Source: Aporrectodea caliginosa
Taxonomy: Eukaryota > Annelida > Clitellata > Crassiclitellata > Lumbricidae
Direction of reading: 5' to 3'
Assembly: GCA_020284085.1 (NCBI GenBank)
Contig: JACEVL010000282.1
Span: 1-64,000, forward strand
DNA length: 64,000 nt
In this document: in pieces, positions 23,801 through 35,291 of the stretch
How positions within the stretch are numbered: position 1 is the stretch's first letter
How the letters are laid out: every line of letters begins with the position of its first letter
The notes under the pieces: model-generated
The model's input: only the letters and a program-made list of their open reading frames with translations
Database searches by the model: none
Told to the model about the DNA's origin: nothing
Translations under genes and position numbers: made by a program

Positions 23801-26800
23801 CTGCCAACAAATTTGTGGTTTTGGTGTATGAGTTCACCGTGACCTTCTCTTTTTCCTTTCTTCCAAATGCCGACAAACTTGGATCCAGATTCAGCAAAGA
23901 CGTAGGTTCCGAAGCCATGTTTTGCATTATCACGCCATTCTCCTTCATAGGTGTCACCATTTGCATAAAAGTACTTGCCAAGCCCATTCTTCTGGTCATT
24001 GGCCCAGTTTCCTGTAGAACAAGAATTAATTATGAAACAATAATGTGCATCAGCAAAAAAATGCTGTACAAAACCACTGTATGAATGTCCACTCGCATCT
24101 GTAAGATATATCATTATTATTCATTTAATTTTCTGACAGGTTAACAGACCACAACCAGTTACTGTAGAGGTATTTATCACTAGGATGCTGTACAATTACT
24201 AAGCATGTTTCACTAGCATTTAACTTTTTACACATACAATTTTTTAAATAATAATAATAATAATGAATTATTAATATTATTACTTCGACGTCTTGTGTGT
24301 TAATCATTATCATTATATAACTGTTGTCCCACTGTGTGTTTGCAAATGGTGTATTAAAGACCATACTTACTTACTTATAATGGTTCCTGTGCAGATAATT
24401 TGGAAATTAGTCTGGTGACAAATGCAAACAAAACAAAATGTCATACCTTCATACTTGGTTCCATCTGGATAGATGAAGGTTCCAAATCCATGCTTCTTAT
24501 TTGAGTCGTAGTCACCAGTATAACGAGCTTTGTTTTTGAACCTAACGGGAGAAAAGAAACAACAACCTGGAGAAACTAGTCATTCATTCCTTATCTGTCT
24601 TAATTTACAAACAACTGTGGACTAACCATTTCCAGTTGTCTGCTTTTTGAACTGAATTCACAAACTAGTAGGCCTGTACATATCATTTAAATGTCTGAGA
24701 GGTAACAAGAATTCATTTGCATACTGTCCTCACATCTGGGTGTCTTTCAGGAGGTCAGGTATACCTCATTACGTCAACTTGTAATAATGATACGTCATCA
24801 ACAAATCTCTTGTCTGACTCTGTCTATAAAACTTTAAAGAAGAGAATGTATTAAAGTGAATGGGAAACAATGCAGCTAGTTGTTGAAGTGTTAAGACATC
24901 TCTGCCATCTTGGATATCATAAATCATCACCAAATTTGGCTGACTGCATCTATGCCTAAAACACTCAAAAAGAATTTCTTATAATTGGTCTCTATAAAAA
25001 GTTAAGCATGGTAAACAATCCACCAGACTTTTCTCCACAGAAGTCCACATTCTTCTAACCAGTGTTGTAAAGTAACGAAGTAAAAGTAACGCGTTACTGT
25101 ACTTAAGTACAGTGTGATTCTCCTTACAGATTTTATTTTAGTTATAGTTACAGTTATAGTTAATGATTTTTTGTTTTAGTTATAGTTATAGTTATCGTTA
25201 GTATTATTTTTTAGTTATAGTTATAGTTATAGTTAATGGGTTTCTATTTTCGTTAATTTTAGTTACTACTTAGTTACAATAATTAAGGCTATAAGCAAAA
25301 TTGTGCGTATTAACACGCTGTTTCACAATTTGCTCAGAACTTTGAAAGCCTTTGAAGCATGGGTGCATTCAGCTTCGTGAATACACGAGTTTCAAAAGTA
25401 ACTGACAAATTGCATAATAAAAGTATCGCATTTTTCGTTCTCATTTATGTCGAATCGTTCATGTTGCATTTCCTATTTTTATTTCTTGAATTAACGAAAA
25501 TAAAGATGAATTTTCGTTAGTGTTATTTTCGTTATAGTTATAGTTATAGTTAATGATATTTTTAGTTATAGTTATAGTTATCGTTAACGAAATCATTTTA
25601 TTTTCGTTAACGAACATTTTCGTTATCGTTATCGTTAACGAGAATCACACTACTTAAGTAAAAGTTTCAGTACTTTTACTTGTAACGAAGTAGTACAAAA
25701 CGAAAATACTTTTACTTGTAACGAAGTAACATTTAAACCATTTTTCGGTACTTTTACTTCGTTACAATTTTCATAATATTCGTTACCTCGTTCGTTACTG
25801 AGAATTGCGCTATGACATTATTTTAACAAAGGGCGAGGCTCAAGGAGCTAATTATCACAGCGCGAGCGCGATTGGAAATCTATTCACAGACTCTGGTAAT
25901 GTCTAACTGTGACCAATAGAAAGGCGTCAAGCAAAACACGTTACTTGTGGCGGTAATTCCTGCATAGCTTGGAAAATAAGAGCGAAAATTGTCTTAAATA
26001 TAAGACGAAAAAGTGGACATTGGTTGCACATTCTATCCCTAGGCTAAACTCTTTCAATTCGTAATGAGTAAATCCGTTTACAAATACGCACATCCATGGT
26101 CATAGGCTATTTGTCAATGACTGCAGATGTTAACCGCAGATGAAGATGACGAGAAAGATTAAAATTTCTGCTCATAAGGATGTACTAGAACAATACATGC
26201 ATAGCTTACATAAAATAATGACACCTACAGCATTCTAGCCTGGCCTAGTTTGATGAAACCATTTAATAGATTGATTTCTCAAATTTCGTGCAAGTACAGC
26301 TGTTAGACGCCTTTTCTTTAAGTGTGCCAGTTTAACAATAATAAAAATAAAAGCTCTGGATTGAATGCATTTTGAAAAATTTGTCTTCTTGGAAATAAAA
26401 ATTGGGCAAAAAGTTAAGACTCAATACTTTTACTTTTTACTTTAAAAGTATTATTTGGAAGAATACTTTTTACTTTTACTTAAGTAACTTTTTTGACGAG
26501 TACTTTTTACTTTTACTTAAGTACGTAATGTCCTATTTACTTTTACTTTTACTTAAGTACATTTGCCCGATACTTCTAACAACACTGCTTCTAACCATGG
26601 TTGGTAAAAACCTCACCTCACAAATATACTGGGCAAATATCGCAAAATCTTTCAATTTCTATCCTTTGTGATATTATACTTACTTGTACGTTCCCAGGCC
26701 ATGTCTTTTGCCGTTCTGGTACATTCCCTCGTAGCTGTCCCCATTCGGTAGAATGGCTCTTCCTTGACCGTGTCTTTCATTCAGGTCATTCCTCATTCCC

Positions 26801-27501
26801 TCATATTCCTATAAAGTTTTAAAGAATCATTCATTAAAGCAAGTATTCTCTATCATCAACTTTGCTATTTTCACCATTCACCAAGTGTACAAAATGATAA
26901 ATTTTTAGGTAGGCACATGCTTCGAATCCTCTGACTTTTGAAGCATATGAGTGGCACTTGACAGGCAAAAAACAATGCCATTATAACTGTGGTCTATTGT
27001 CTAAAGCAGTTTTATGCTATCATTTCGTCTCTTCTGCAGCTTTCACAACTCTGACCGACCTGTTTATTGCGGTGAGCCCATATATGCTTACAAAATAGAG
27101 GAAATCGTTCAAGATATGTTCTTGTTATATGATGTCTGCTGAAGTTAAAAGCCAAACGCTTCGATCAGCTGTAAAACTTGCACACAATATTAATTCTTCG
27201 GCAAGCTTATAGAATCGGGGGCTGAAGAATATAGTGCGTAAGTTTACTGGCGTTGTGAGGGTCGGTTAGGGTCAGCTTAGGCGTCGTGAGGGTCGTTTAG
27301 GGTTAGGGTTAGTGTCGTCATTAGAAAACCTGGTACCGTTAGGCGTCCGCACAGCATGCCCAAAGATACTGTATAATCCTTCAGCCCACGATACTTTAAG
27401 TTTGCCAATTCAAATAATTATTGAAGGAATTATAGTAAGGTAAGAATACGAACGCCGAGTGTTGGTTCAGTTTCTTCTTCGCCATCTTCGTCGTCGTCCA
27501 T
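20732..27501 (-). CDS. RSPH1: radial spoke head protein 1 homolog, complete, 7 coding exons
   Basis: RSPH1 is a MORN-repeat subunit of the radial-spoke head in motile 9+2 cilia and sperm flagella. The exons are 27454-27501, 26684-26808, 24447-24541, 23785-24011, 23101-23172, 22453-22624 and 20732-20883. All phases agree and give 296 codons plus stop, against about 309 residues in human. Residues 1-16 are an acidic leader. About six MORN repeats of the YEGxWxNxxKHGxGxY type cover roughly 18-165. GRYVFDIN follows near 171-178, then the family's KWKATAL motif. A Lys/Glu-rich helix with [17 protein letters not shown] comes next, and a Glu-rich acidic tail ends DETDEVVE. The leader, repeat count, KWKAT motif and acidic tail match RSPH1 rather than other MORN proteins. 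The first donor (GGC|GTTCGT) is weak, so the 5' end is the least certain part. Introns contain a Helitron-like element and a nested pair of hAT elements. Confidence 0.95.
21465..22228 (+). mobile_element. nonautonomous Helitron/Helentron-like element
   Basis: The right end shows a short hairpin (CCCGG at 22199-22203 paired with CCGGG at 22211-22215). CTAG follows 9 bp later (22225-22228), with T next. That is the layout of Helitron 3' ends. The left end opens in TATATATATAATCC, common in Helentron-type derivatives. There is no target duplication or TIR, as expected. It lies in the last RSPH1 intron. The interior carries a repeated GTTAAATTCAAAT(A/T)CAC(G/A)GGCG block. Confidence 0.65.
22453..22624 (-). 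CDS. RSPH1: RSPH1 exon 6
   Basis: Starts [20 protein letters not shown], holding the family KWKAT motif. A charged helix with [12 protein letters not shown] follows. It ends ACTGGAG|GTAAGT, phase 1. Confidence 0.93.
23101..23172 (-). CDS. RSPH1: RSPH1 exon 5
   Basis: A 24-codon exon, phase 0 at both ends (TTTTTCAG|...|GTAGGC). It encodes [19 protein letters not shown], the conserved post-MORN segment of RSPH1. Confidence 0.93.
23785..24011 (-). CDS. RSPH1: RSPH1 exon 4 (MORN 4-6)
   Basis: The largest exon, 227 nt. It contains [38 protein letters not shown] and [18 protein letters not shown]. It ends FKNDK|GTACAC, phase 0. Confidence 0.96.
24447..24541 (-). CDS. RSPH1: RSPH1 exon 3 (MORN 3)
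   Basis: Encodes [20 protein letters not shown] and [10 protein letters not shown]. It is flanked by GTTAG and GAAG|GTATGA. The phase agrees with exons 2 and 4. Confidence 0.95.
25060..26587. mobile_element. hAT-type element of 1528 bp in RSPH1 intron 2
   Basis: Ends CAGTGTTGTAAAGTA / CAACACTG are flanked by a perfect 8-bp duplication, cttctaac, at 25052-25059 and 26588-26595. Both flanks of the interior are arrays of AAGTAAAAGTA / TACTTTTACTT. These ends are like hAT repeats known from many animals. No intact transposase is present. A second element is inserted 50 bp from the left end. Confidence 0.92.
25110..25652. mobile_element. nested hAT-like MITE, 543 bp
   Basis: Inside the larger hAT element. 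CAGTGTGATTCTC and GAGAATCACACTA form the ends, and cttaagta is duplicated at 25102-25109 and 25653-25660. The interior is built of GTTATAGTTATA and GTTAACGAAAA-type hexamer words on both sides. One terminal base differs from CAG...CTG. Confidence 0.82.
26684..26808 (-). CDS. RSPH1: RSPH1 exon 2 (MORN 1-2)
   Basis: Begins after TATAG with [16 protein letters not shown]. It contains [20 protein letters not shown] and ends TACAA|GTAAGT, phase 2. Confidence 0.95.
27238..27325 (+). repeat. telomere-like TTAGGG-containing segment
   Basis: GAGGGTCGGTTAGGGTCAGC is repeated in variant form, followed by TTTAGGGTTAGGGTTAGTG. Two to three TTAGGG units sit among related words. It is too short to be a telomeric insertion with confidence. 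Confidence 0.5.
27454..27501 (-). CDS. RSPH1: RSPH1 exon 1 (residues 1-16)
   Basis: Encodes [16 protein letters not shown]. The acidic leader followed by GEYEG across the junction matches the start of RSPH1 proteins. The donor GGC|GTTCGT is a poor match to consensus but is the only GT that keeps phase 0. Confidence 0.8.
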
Positions 27502-28008
27502 GCCTGTGTCTTCAACTGTCTTCAAACAAGTTTAACAGACAGTATACTAACTATAATTATATAATTCTGCCTTCGTATCGCTAATTGTCGTCTGATGATT
27601 CCTATAATTTACATGAATCTAATTATAGGCCTACTTTCGAATAAAAAATTGAAAATCAGTCAAAATATCATCAGCAGAAATTTTATTTCAAAACGTTCAA
27701 GTTTAGAAACCGACGCAGAAGAAATATCTTTGTTATTGGCGTCTTTGTAGCGTTTACCGCCATCTAACCATTAGGCCTATGCATTCTCATTTAATGAAAT
27801 TTCGCCAAATTTAGCTATACCGCAACTACAATGAAACGCAATTATTAAATTCCATAAATATACTCTCGATTTAAAGCTAATTGCTTTGTGGACGACAGAT
27901 TTTGCAGGATTGTTTGTAATAGAAATGAATGCAGAATTCCGTCAATCGATCGGGAGGTGGCGCTGCAACGTTCTCATGATGGTTATTTCTAGTCTTTGCT
28001 TAGTAGCT

Positions 28009-28363
28009 ACGCCGTCTGCTCGTCGGTTTTGTGGGACGCCCAAAACGAAAGTAGGCCAACATAAAGCCCAAAGCAAAGCAAAAATAAACATAATTCAGAT
28101 ACAGTATAATTTTTGGGGAGCTGCCAGAGTATCCCTATGGGTGATTGTAGTGACGATATAGTAGCTACGCCTGAATCGTTATCTCGACTTAACTTTACTG
28201 AATGATGAAGAAATGTAGTTCACGAAATTAGGTCTCACGCACTGTATTCGTAAAGTACAAATTTGTAAGGCGCTACTTAAGCTAAGCGCAGGGCACCAGC
28301 TCATTCACAAGCGTTGTGCCGTGTCAGAGATGTTGTTTAGTAGCTACGCCGTCTGCTCGTCCA
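28009..28363 (+). repeat. dispersed direct repeats upstream of RSPH1
   Basis: TAGTAGCTACGCCGTCTGCT is present at about 28008 and again at about 28340, with a partial TAGTAGCTACGCC at 28161. The spacing is irregular, so this looks like local duplication rather than a satellite. Confidence 0.6.
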
Positions 28364-28402
28364 GAGTTACCAAGTGAGGGAACAAATCCGACGGCTAGAC
28401 CT

Positions 28403-28598
28403 CAGTGGCGGCGCCAGACATTTTTGTAACCAGGGCATAACCAGGGCAATCATACAAGTAGGCCTAACCAGCGCAGAGGCGATTTATGCCACAAATAAAT
28501 TCTCGGCAGGGCAAAAATTCTGACAGGGCAACGACCAGGGCAAATGCTTTTTTACCAGGGCATTTTCCCTTGCTTGCCCTGGTGTAGTGCAGCCACTG
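28403..28598. mobile_element. hAT-type MITE, 196 bp
   Basis: Ends CAGTGGCGGCGCC / GCAGCCACTG have flanks ctagacct and ctagaccg, a 7/8 match. The interior repeats ACCAGGGCA on both strands. Confidence 0.75.
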
Positions 28599-29374
28599 CT
28601 AGACCGCCCAGCGAGACCAGATCTGTAGGTCCCATGGAATTGCACTCGGCGATTCTGGCTAGTCGACAGTACACAGGCCAATTTCATCAAAAAAACTGTC
28701 GAGCAGTCATTAGCAATAGCAAGGAGTTCAAGCAATTATAAAACTAAATCGACAAACTGTCACTTAGTCCACGGGTAAGCAAACGCAATGAAGCGTTGAT
28801 GTCTTATGAGACCAATACACAGGCCTACTCATTCGTAAATAAGTTTGCAAATTTCCAAAATTTCTTTGCGTCATGTAAAAGCCGTGTCAACGAGACTAGC
28901 TTCACATAGGCGCTAAATGAGGTGATGGTATGATTTTGGTATCAACAAAAGCTCAGTTAATGCGGGGCAACGGTCAGTCAATTTAAAAGTTGACTATAGC
29001 CTAGTAGCCTACTTGCACATTTCACACAAAACCGTTTCAAAGTGAACGGTGTGCTCAGTACAAAGCCAATGCACAACGCAGGAAAAATGTTGTCTTACTA
29101 CACCGTCTACACGTGCCACTAACATACATGCAAAGAAATTCTGACTCCCTTTAACACTGGCTTTGCGACACCGTCACACCATCATACCAGTACGAGTATA
29201 AATACATCTTCCATGTTCTTCATGTTTCCAAGCAACACTGAGGTGGCCATGAAACTGCGTTAGCATGGTTAAATTGCAACTGAATGCTTTTGCATGCACT
29301 TTTACCAGCTGATCAGAGTTTTAAATACCAATAATGACTAACTCTCACGATTTTGATCACTTCAGGGTGTATAG

Positions 29375-29530
29375 CAGTGTTTCCGTTAACGCCCAAATGA
29401 CCGTTTTTACGTCAGTAAAAAACGTCCAAATTTTTCGGTGTCACAGGCATAAGACATGAGCTATACGTCCAAAAGAATTCTAGGTCAGGACATAAATACG
29501 TCCTCTTTTTGGACTCTAACGGAAACACTG
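29375..29530. mobile_element. hAT-type MITE, 156 bp
   Basis: TIRs CAGTGTTTCCGTTA / TAACGGAAACACTG are perfect over 14 bp. gtgtatag is duplicated exactly at 29367-29374 and 29531-29538. It lies between the RSPH1 start and the bestrophin end. Confidence 0.93.
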
Positions 29531-29597
29531 GTGTATAGGGGTCGAAAAAACATTGTTTCAGATAAGTCTCATGCGTTACATATGATGCGTAGAGCTG

Positions 29598-29603
29598 TTT
29601 ATT
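29598..29603 (-). terminator. candidate bestrophin polyadenylation signal
   Basis: AATAAA on the minus strand, about 170 nt past the bestrophin stop. It is the first canonical hexamer downstream that I found. Confidence 0.45.
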
Positions 29604-29774
29604 AATCAGGAAGCAACAACAGCAATTATTAATTGCTACCACAAACTCTCAACAAAGTTCAATAAGCTTATATTATCAAAAATAAGTATAACCACTTCTA
29701 ATGCAAATCATTTAAAGACTTATAAAAATAGGTCACTCTAGGATAAAAACAACAAATCTGTCAGTAAAAGTGTC

Positions 29775-29858
29775 CTATACATATGTAACAGTAGTTTCAA
29801 CAAAAACACTTCTGTTTTCGGCTGATCCTCTCGACGGGAATCCAACCCTTGCCTCATC
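29775..29858 (-). CDS. BEST: bestrophin exon 11 (PDZ-ligand C-terminus)
   Basis: 27 codons and TAG. It encodes DEARVGFPSRGSAENRSVFV then ETTVTYV. The final Thr-Tyr-Val fits a class I PDZ ligand (S/T-X-hydrophobic). Confidence 0.8.
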   Translation of the reverse strand, partial: DEARVGFPSRGSAENRSVFVETTVTYV

Positions 29859-32800
29859 CTACAACAGAATTAAAATGTGGTAGACAACAATATGACATCA
29901 GCTATTATTCTCTGCACTAACTTTAGCTGTTATTGTCAACATTCAGTAGCTTAGCCAGGAAACAATTTGGGGGTTTCCATTGATTGTGGTCGCAAAAGTT
30001 AAGTTTTTTATTTCGCTTATAAAAGCATATAAAAAATTTCGCCAATTTATTTGGGGGGTTTGAACCTGTAAACCCCTCAAATAAGCCCATGTCAACACTA
30101 ATCTTATTTATGAGACCTAATATGTATTCATATTCATTCGTAAATGAGTAAGCCCTAAGCAAATTTCCGCAAATTTTGAGCTACTGTAAATGACCATTAT
30201 TAAATTTCAATTGTACCATAAGGCAGGTCTATAGTAGAGGCCTAAACCCGAGGAACATTATGATACACTGCAAAATTTTCGGTGTGTGGGTACTGAGTAG
30301 GCCTACCCTTCACCAATTTTGACTTAAAGTACATCTGTGCCCCCAAGTCATGCTGTAACCATAATCAAGCCACACTCACACTGGTGGCTAAAAACTCTAG
30401 AACAGTGTACATGTATCCCAAAGTGTGATCCGTGGAACCATGGGGAACACATTTTCTTTTTATGAAAGACTTAACTGTAATACCATTCTAAAACCATCTT
30501 TGAAATAATGTCTTTTAATTCATTTTTTACTCTTCATCAATTGAAACCTACATGACAAAAACAATTATATTCTTCAATATTCCGATGGGCCCGCGACTAT
30601 TTACAAAAATTTTTAGTGGCATTTTGGCACGAACCTTAAAACAGGTTCGCCATCCCTGCTTTAAGCGCCTCGAAAACGGATTTTTGCTAAAGGTCATTAA
30701 GTAACTTTAACAACACAAAATAAAATGCCATACCACAAAACTCTGACTGGAGTTCCTTCCATATCTTGAAGATCGAAGAATCTGCAGCGACTTTTGGTGA
30801 TGCTGCTGAAATCTGTGATGACGAAGCTGAAAATCATGAAGCTGCTGCTGCTCTCCATAGTCTGAACCACCTATAAATGTAAGTCCAGCTCTAGAATTTA
30901 CTATATATTTAAGAAATTAAAGGTCCCACAATTATTTCCTCATCTACCGGTAAATGGTGGTACCAGGATGTGATTTGTAGGAGGAATGTTAACATTACCC
31001 TCCCTCGATCAGACCATACTCATCCAGTTTCCCCATAATTTTAATACAGGTCTACACCCGCAGCTTCCCATTACAGATCGCACCCTGGCTACCAGTCTAA
31101 AAAGGACTGTACGTGGATAAAATGACAAATCATTCCAACAGGAGTTAGCTCACAGATTCGATACCCATAGTGAAAACTGTTGGCGAAAGTCTTATACAAA
31201 ACTATTCAAGAATACTTAAGACTTGTTAGCTTTATATTCATCTATCTATCTACATGTATTTACTATATATATCGGACAGAGCATCTAAATGAAGGCTCTG
31301 ACTTTATGTGCTCCAAGGATTTAATTGCCTGAGGTCCCTCCCTATCCATTGACCAAAAGAAACCGGTGATATAAAAGTGAATACATAAATAGTTGGGCAT
31401 TCGTCCTTACCCACAGGATGGTTCTTTGCCTTTGGCACGCGAGTTCCACCTCTTAAATTCAGTTCCGATAAGCATTCCAATCTAAATTTTAAAAGAATAA
31501 GACCAATGTGCAGTGAAATAAGATAAAAGAATCATAACATATAGACTAGAATTAGATTTTTGAAAGTAAAAATCCTGCACACCAAGGAGTATTGGTGATA
31601 TTCATAAAAATAAACTTCAATAATCATAATCGAGAAAACTTTAAAACATTATTCTGTGTTTTAACGCAAAACACCATCTAATTCACAAGTGCTGTATCAC
31701 GTCAGAAAGGTTGTCCAGCATTGTGTGAATATAATAGTGGAATAAAATTTTATGGGGCCGACCTTACAAAGTCCATAAAGGCACACTGAAGCCAGACTGT
31801 ACCAGACAACGTGGACATTAAGAATGTGAAGAACAGTATCCAGTTGCCAGAAAACCAGAGATGAATAGGATCCAGTTGACAGAAAAGTTGCCAGGAGATC
31901 ACAGACGAACATGATTCGTTGCCAGGACACCACAGAGGAACAGGATTAGTTGCTAGGAAACCACAGAGGAACAGGATTAGTTCCTACGAGACCACACAGG
32001 AACAGGATTAGTTGCTAGGAAACCACAGAGGGAAAGAGACAGAGGAGCTGTAATTGTGTGTTTTTGCTGAGAGAAATGGGAAGACAAAATGGGAAGACAA
32101 ATGGGAAATCCCATACTGTCTAAGCTCCCTCCCAGCCGAATAAGCTCTGCAGCGTCCACAGTCTGCCCTAAGCAATCTACATCTTATTAACCTTCTGATG
32201 TTACTGTTGCTGCTACTGTTCCTGGTGTCCGGGCCAGATCTTGTTCGCGATAGTCTCCGCCTATTCACAGATACATCAGACGTAGTTTTACTGGTATCCA
32301 GTCCACTTGTCCGTGATGCTGGCTTCATGGGTTGCGGGTTTATGTCGTGAAAGTCAACAGACCGACTACTGGATGGCCTGTCATGCATGCTACTTTTTGT
32401 GTCTTCATCGTCTGCAATCTCTGCAATCTCTGCAATCTCCGGTTCAGCTTCCAACACTGGCACAAAAGCCGCAGCTTCTGGGCTTACGCTAAAAAACGAA
32501 AATGTAAAAGATCAGGTCGACAGAAATGATGTAGCTACATAAATTTAACTGTTGCGCCATGGTCTCAGATGCTAACGAAAATGTAATGGTAAATTACCTT
32601 CAGCTTGCATCTAATCTAATCTAATCTAATCTGAACATTTGTAAAGCGCTTCTCACAGCAGAGCTATTCAGAAGCGCTCTCAACATGTCTGAGGTAATGG
32701 CTCATTACCTTACCTGAAGCATCTTAGACAATGGCACATCTTAGACTATTATGCATATTCATACACAAAATAACCAGAGATGGGTAACTAATCGATTAGA

Positions 32801-35250
32801 TTCTAATCGATTAGACAAATGGCTAATTCTAATTCTAATCAATTACCTTCAAAATTTTGTTAATTCTAATTGTAATCGATTAGCAAATTTCAGTAGCTAA
32901 TTCTAATTCTAATCGATAAGCAATTTAACTAATCAGCTAGCTATTTGTCTAAGTTTGGCTAATTATAATTCCAATTGATTAGCTACAAGATTTTGCTAAT
33001 CGATAAGCAATCAATTAGCAAATTGCTAATCGATTAGCAAATTTCAGTAGCTAGTTTTAATTCTAATCGATTAGCAATTTAATTAATCGTGCCCATGTAT
33101 GAAAATAACATACATTGCCTACACTTAATTTCTGCTTAAAATATAACAGTCAAGCATATTGCAGAAGTCTTTTACTAAAATTAAATCAGATCGCATAAAA
33201 ACTTTAATGGTAAGTTAACACAAATAATGACACCTTCACATTTAGTACAGAAAAAACGTTAAGTAACAGTAACACAGTTGTTTTCATGACCCTGTACAAT
33301 TGTAATTGTAACCTTGGAGATTTCTACAGTGCCTTGAGAAAGCTAAGTCATGAGAACCAGCTTGTTTGCAGACAACCTTTCAAAATAAACAGTAACACTG
33401 AATTCAGGTCTACCTACATAACTACATTGGTCGATCCGTTGAAGCCGCTTGGAATTGCGCTCTCACGCAGTGTATCCTTAGTGTACGGTAGATTGAAGTC
33501 CACCGTATCCCAGTAAATGTCCTGTGTCAGCTGCGGATGCAGCGCATGGATGTCATCAACTATCAGATAAGCCACCTACAACACAGTTATGCATCTTCAT
33601 TATCACTATCATTAACAGGTGTGAGGTAGAAGTAGGTACAGGTAACATAAATACCTTTATAGAAACTACAGGTAACACACATACCTTATAAAAACTACAG
33701 GTAACACACATACCTTATAGAAACTATGTACACGTAATATGCATACCTTTATAGAAACTCCTCAGAAGATCATAGAAATACAACTCTGAGGTTACAACAG
33801 TGGTACTCATTTACCAACCAGCAAATGATGGCAGAGTGGGTGTGGTATTCCATGGATGGTCACATATTCAAAGTACTAACCTGGCTCGAATGTCCTAAAG
33901 TCGCTGCATCTGCTAGCTTTTTCCCCTGTAAAATTCATCTTCACACGAAGAGAAACATGAATCAGTTTATCCAACTTTCTAAATCAACCACTTGGCTCAA
34001 AAATGAAATGTCATGCATGTTGGACCAAACACATTACAATTAAATCTTTAAATTATACAATACAATACAATACGAAATGCTTTTCATACAAGATTCAGAT
34101 CACAACCGATAGGTACCTCCACTCTGAGCAGAGTGATAGTATTAAATTTTGATCATCTTTCAGGGTTTTCCATAGAACTTATCCTCAAGATATCCCACCA
34201 AATTAATAATCTGTTACCATATGGAATGGACTTTCTCCTTCTCTACACTCTACAATACTCTCTGGTAGCATCTCTTCCTCTTTATCTCACCTTAAAACCT
34301 TCCTTTTTTCTCGGAGTACCTCGCACTGGGAGCGCTTCTGAAAGGTTTATGCTCTGAGAAGCACTTTATAAATGATCAAATACAATACAATACAGTACAA
34401 TAATGACCTTGCTACCTTGATGTGACGATCGAGCAGAAAATTGACGTCAAAGTCATCATCATCATCGCCAAATGGATTGACCATCTGTTCTGCAACTTTG
34501 AGCCATCCCATGTAAAAGAAGAACTGAAGAAAGGTGAAAAAGGGGAAATAGATCTCTTTCAGCGCGTGGCTACTGTCGTGGGTGTCGACAGTTTGCTGCC
34601 CAAAGACGGTCGACAATACGAACATGTGTACGGCCAGAGTCACAACCTGGAAGGAAATTTCAAGTCAAACGAGTACTAGAAGCAAATAAAGGATATTCAG
34701 ATGAGCATATATAAGGATGCAGATTTATCAAAGCAAATATTCAAAGTAATCCAACGTGGCTGACCCATGGAGCCAAAGTGGCCGACCCAAAAATGTTGAT
34801 ATAGGGGTCCATGCTACCGTGTTCACTGGTCAATGAAGAACCACAGAATGAAAAACTGAGAATTTCCCAAAACACATTCACATTTCTCCAGAGAGGAAGA
34901 AAGGAAGAGGGGAAGAGAGGAAGAGGTGAGGAATATTCTGGCAAGGTACAACATGTTAACTGCACAATCAGGTAATCAGGTTTAGTACCCAGCACTGCCG
35001 GTGTCCCGTGATATTCTATCCCCCCTAAAGCATATTCCCGGATTGAACAAACCGGCATAGAGTATCTGGGGAGATGAACCATTCTATCCCCTATCGTCTT
35101 ACGCATCACCATTGATAGCCAAGACGAAAATCCATTGAAAATCACCAAAAATGAAGTAAATTACATTCAGGTCGATGTACAAACTAAATATACGCAACAT
35201 AAACATTTTCAAGTGTACAATAAATGCAAACAGTACGACTGAATAATAAT

Positions 35251-35291
<41 letters not shown>

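Noticed and set aside
27886..28161. 91-residue plus-strand ORF upstream of RSPH1
   Set aside because: It overlaps direct repeats and has no homology I can see. It is not supported as a divergent gene.
29231..29250. X-box-like word GTGGCCATGAAAC near the RSPH1 promoter
   Set aside because: The second half-site has two mismatches to RGYAAC, and the site is about 1.7 kb from the ATG.
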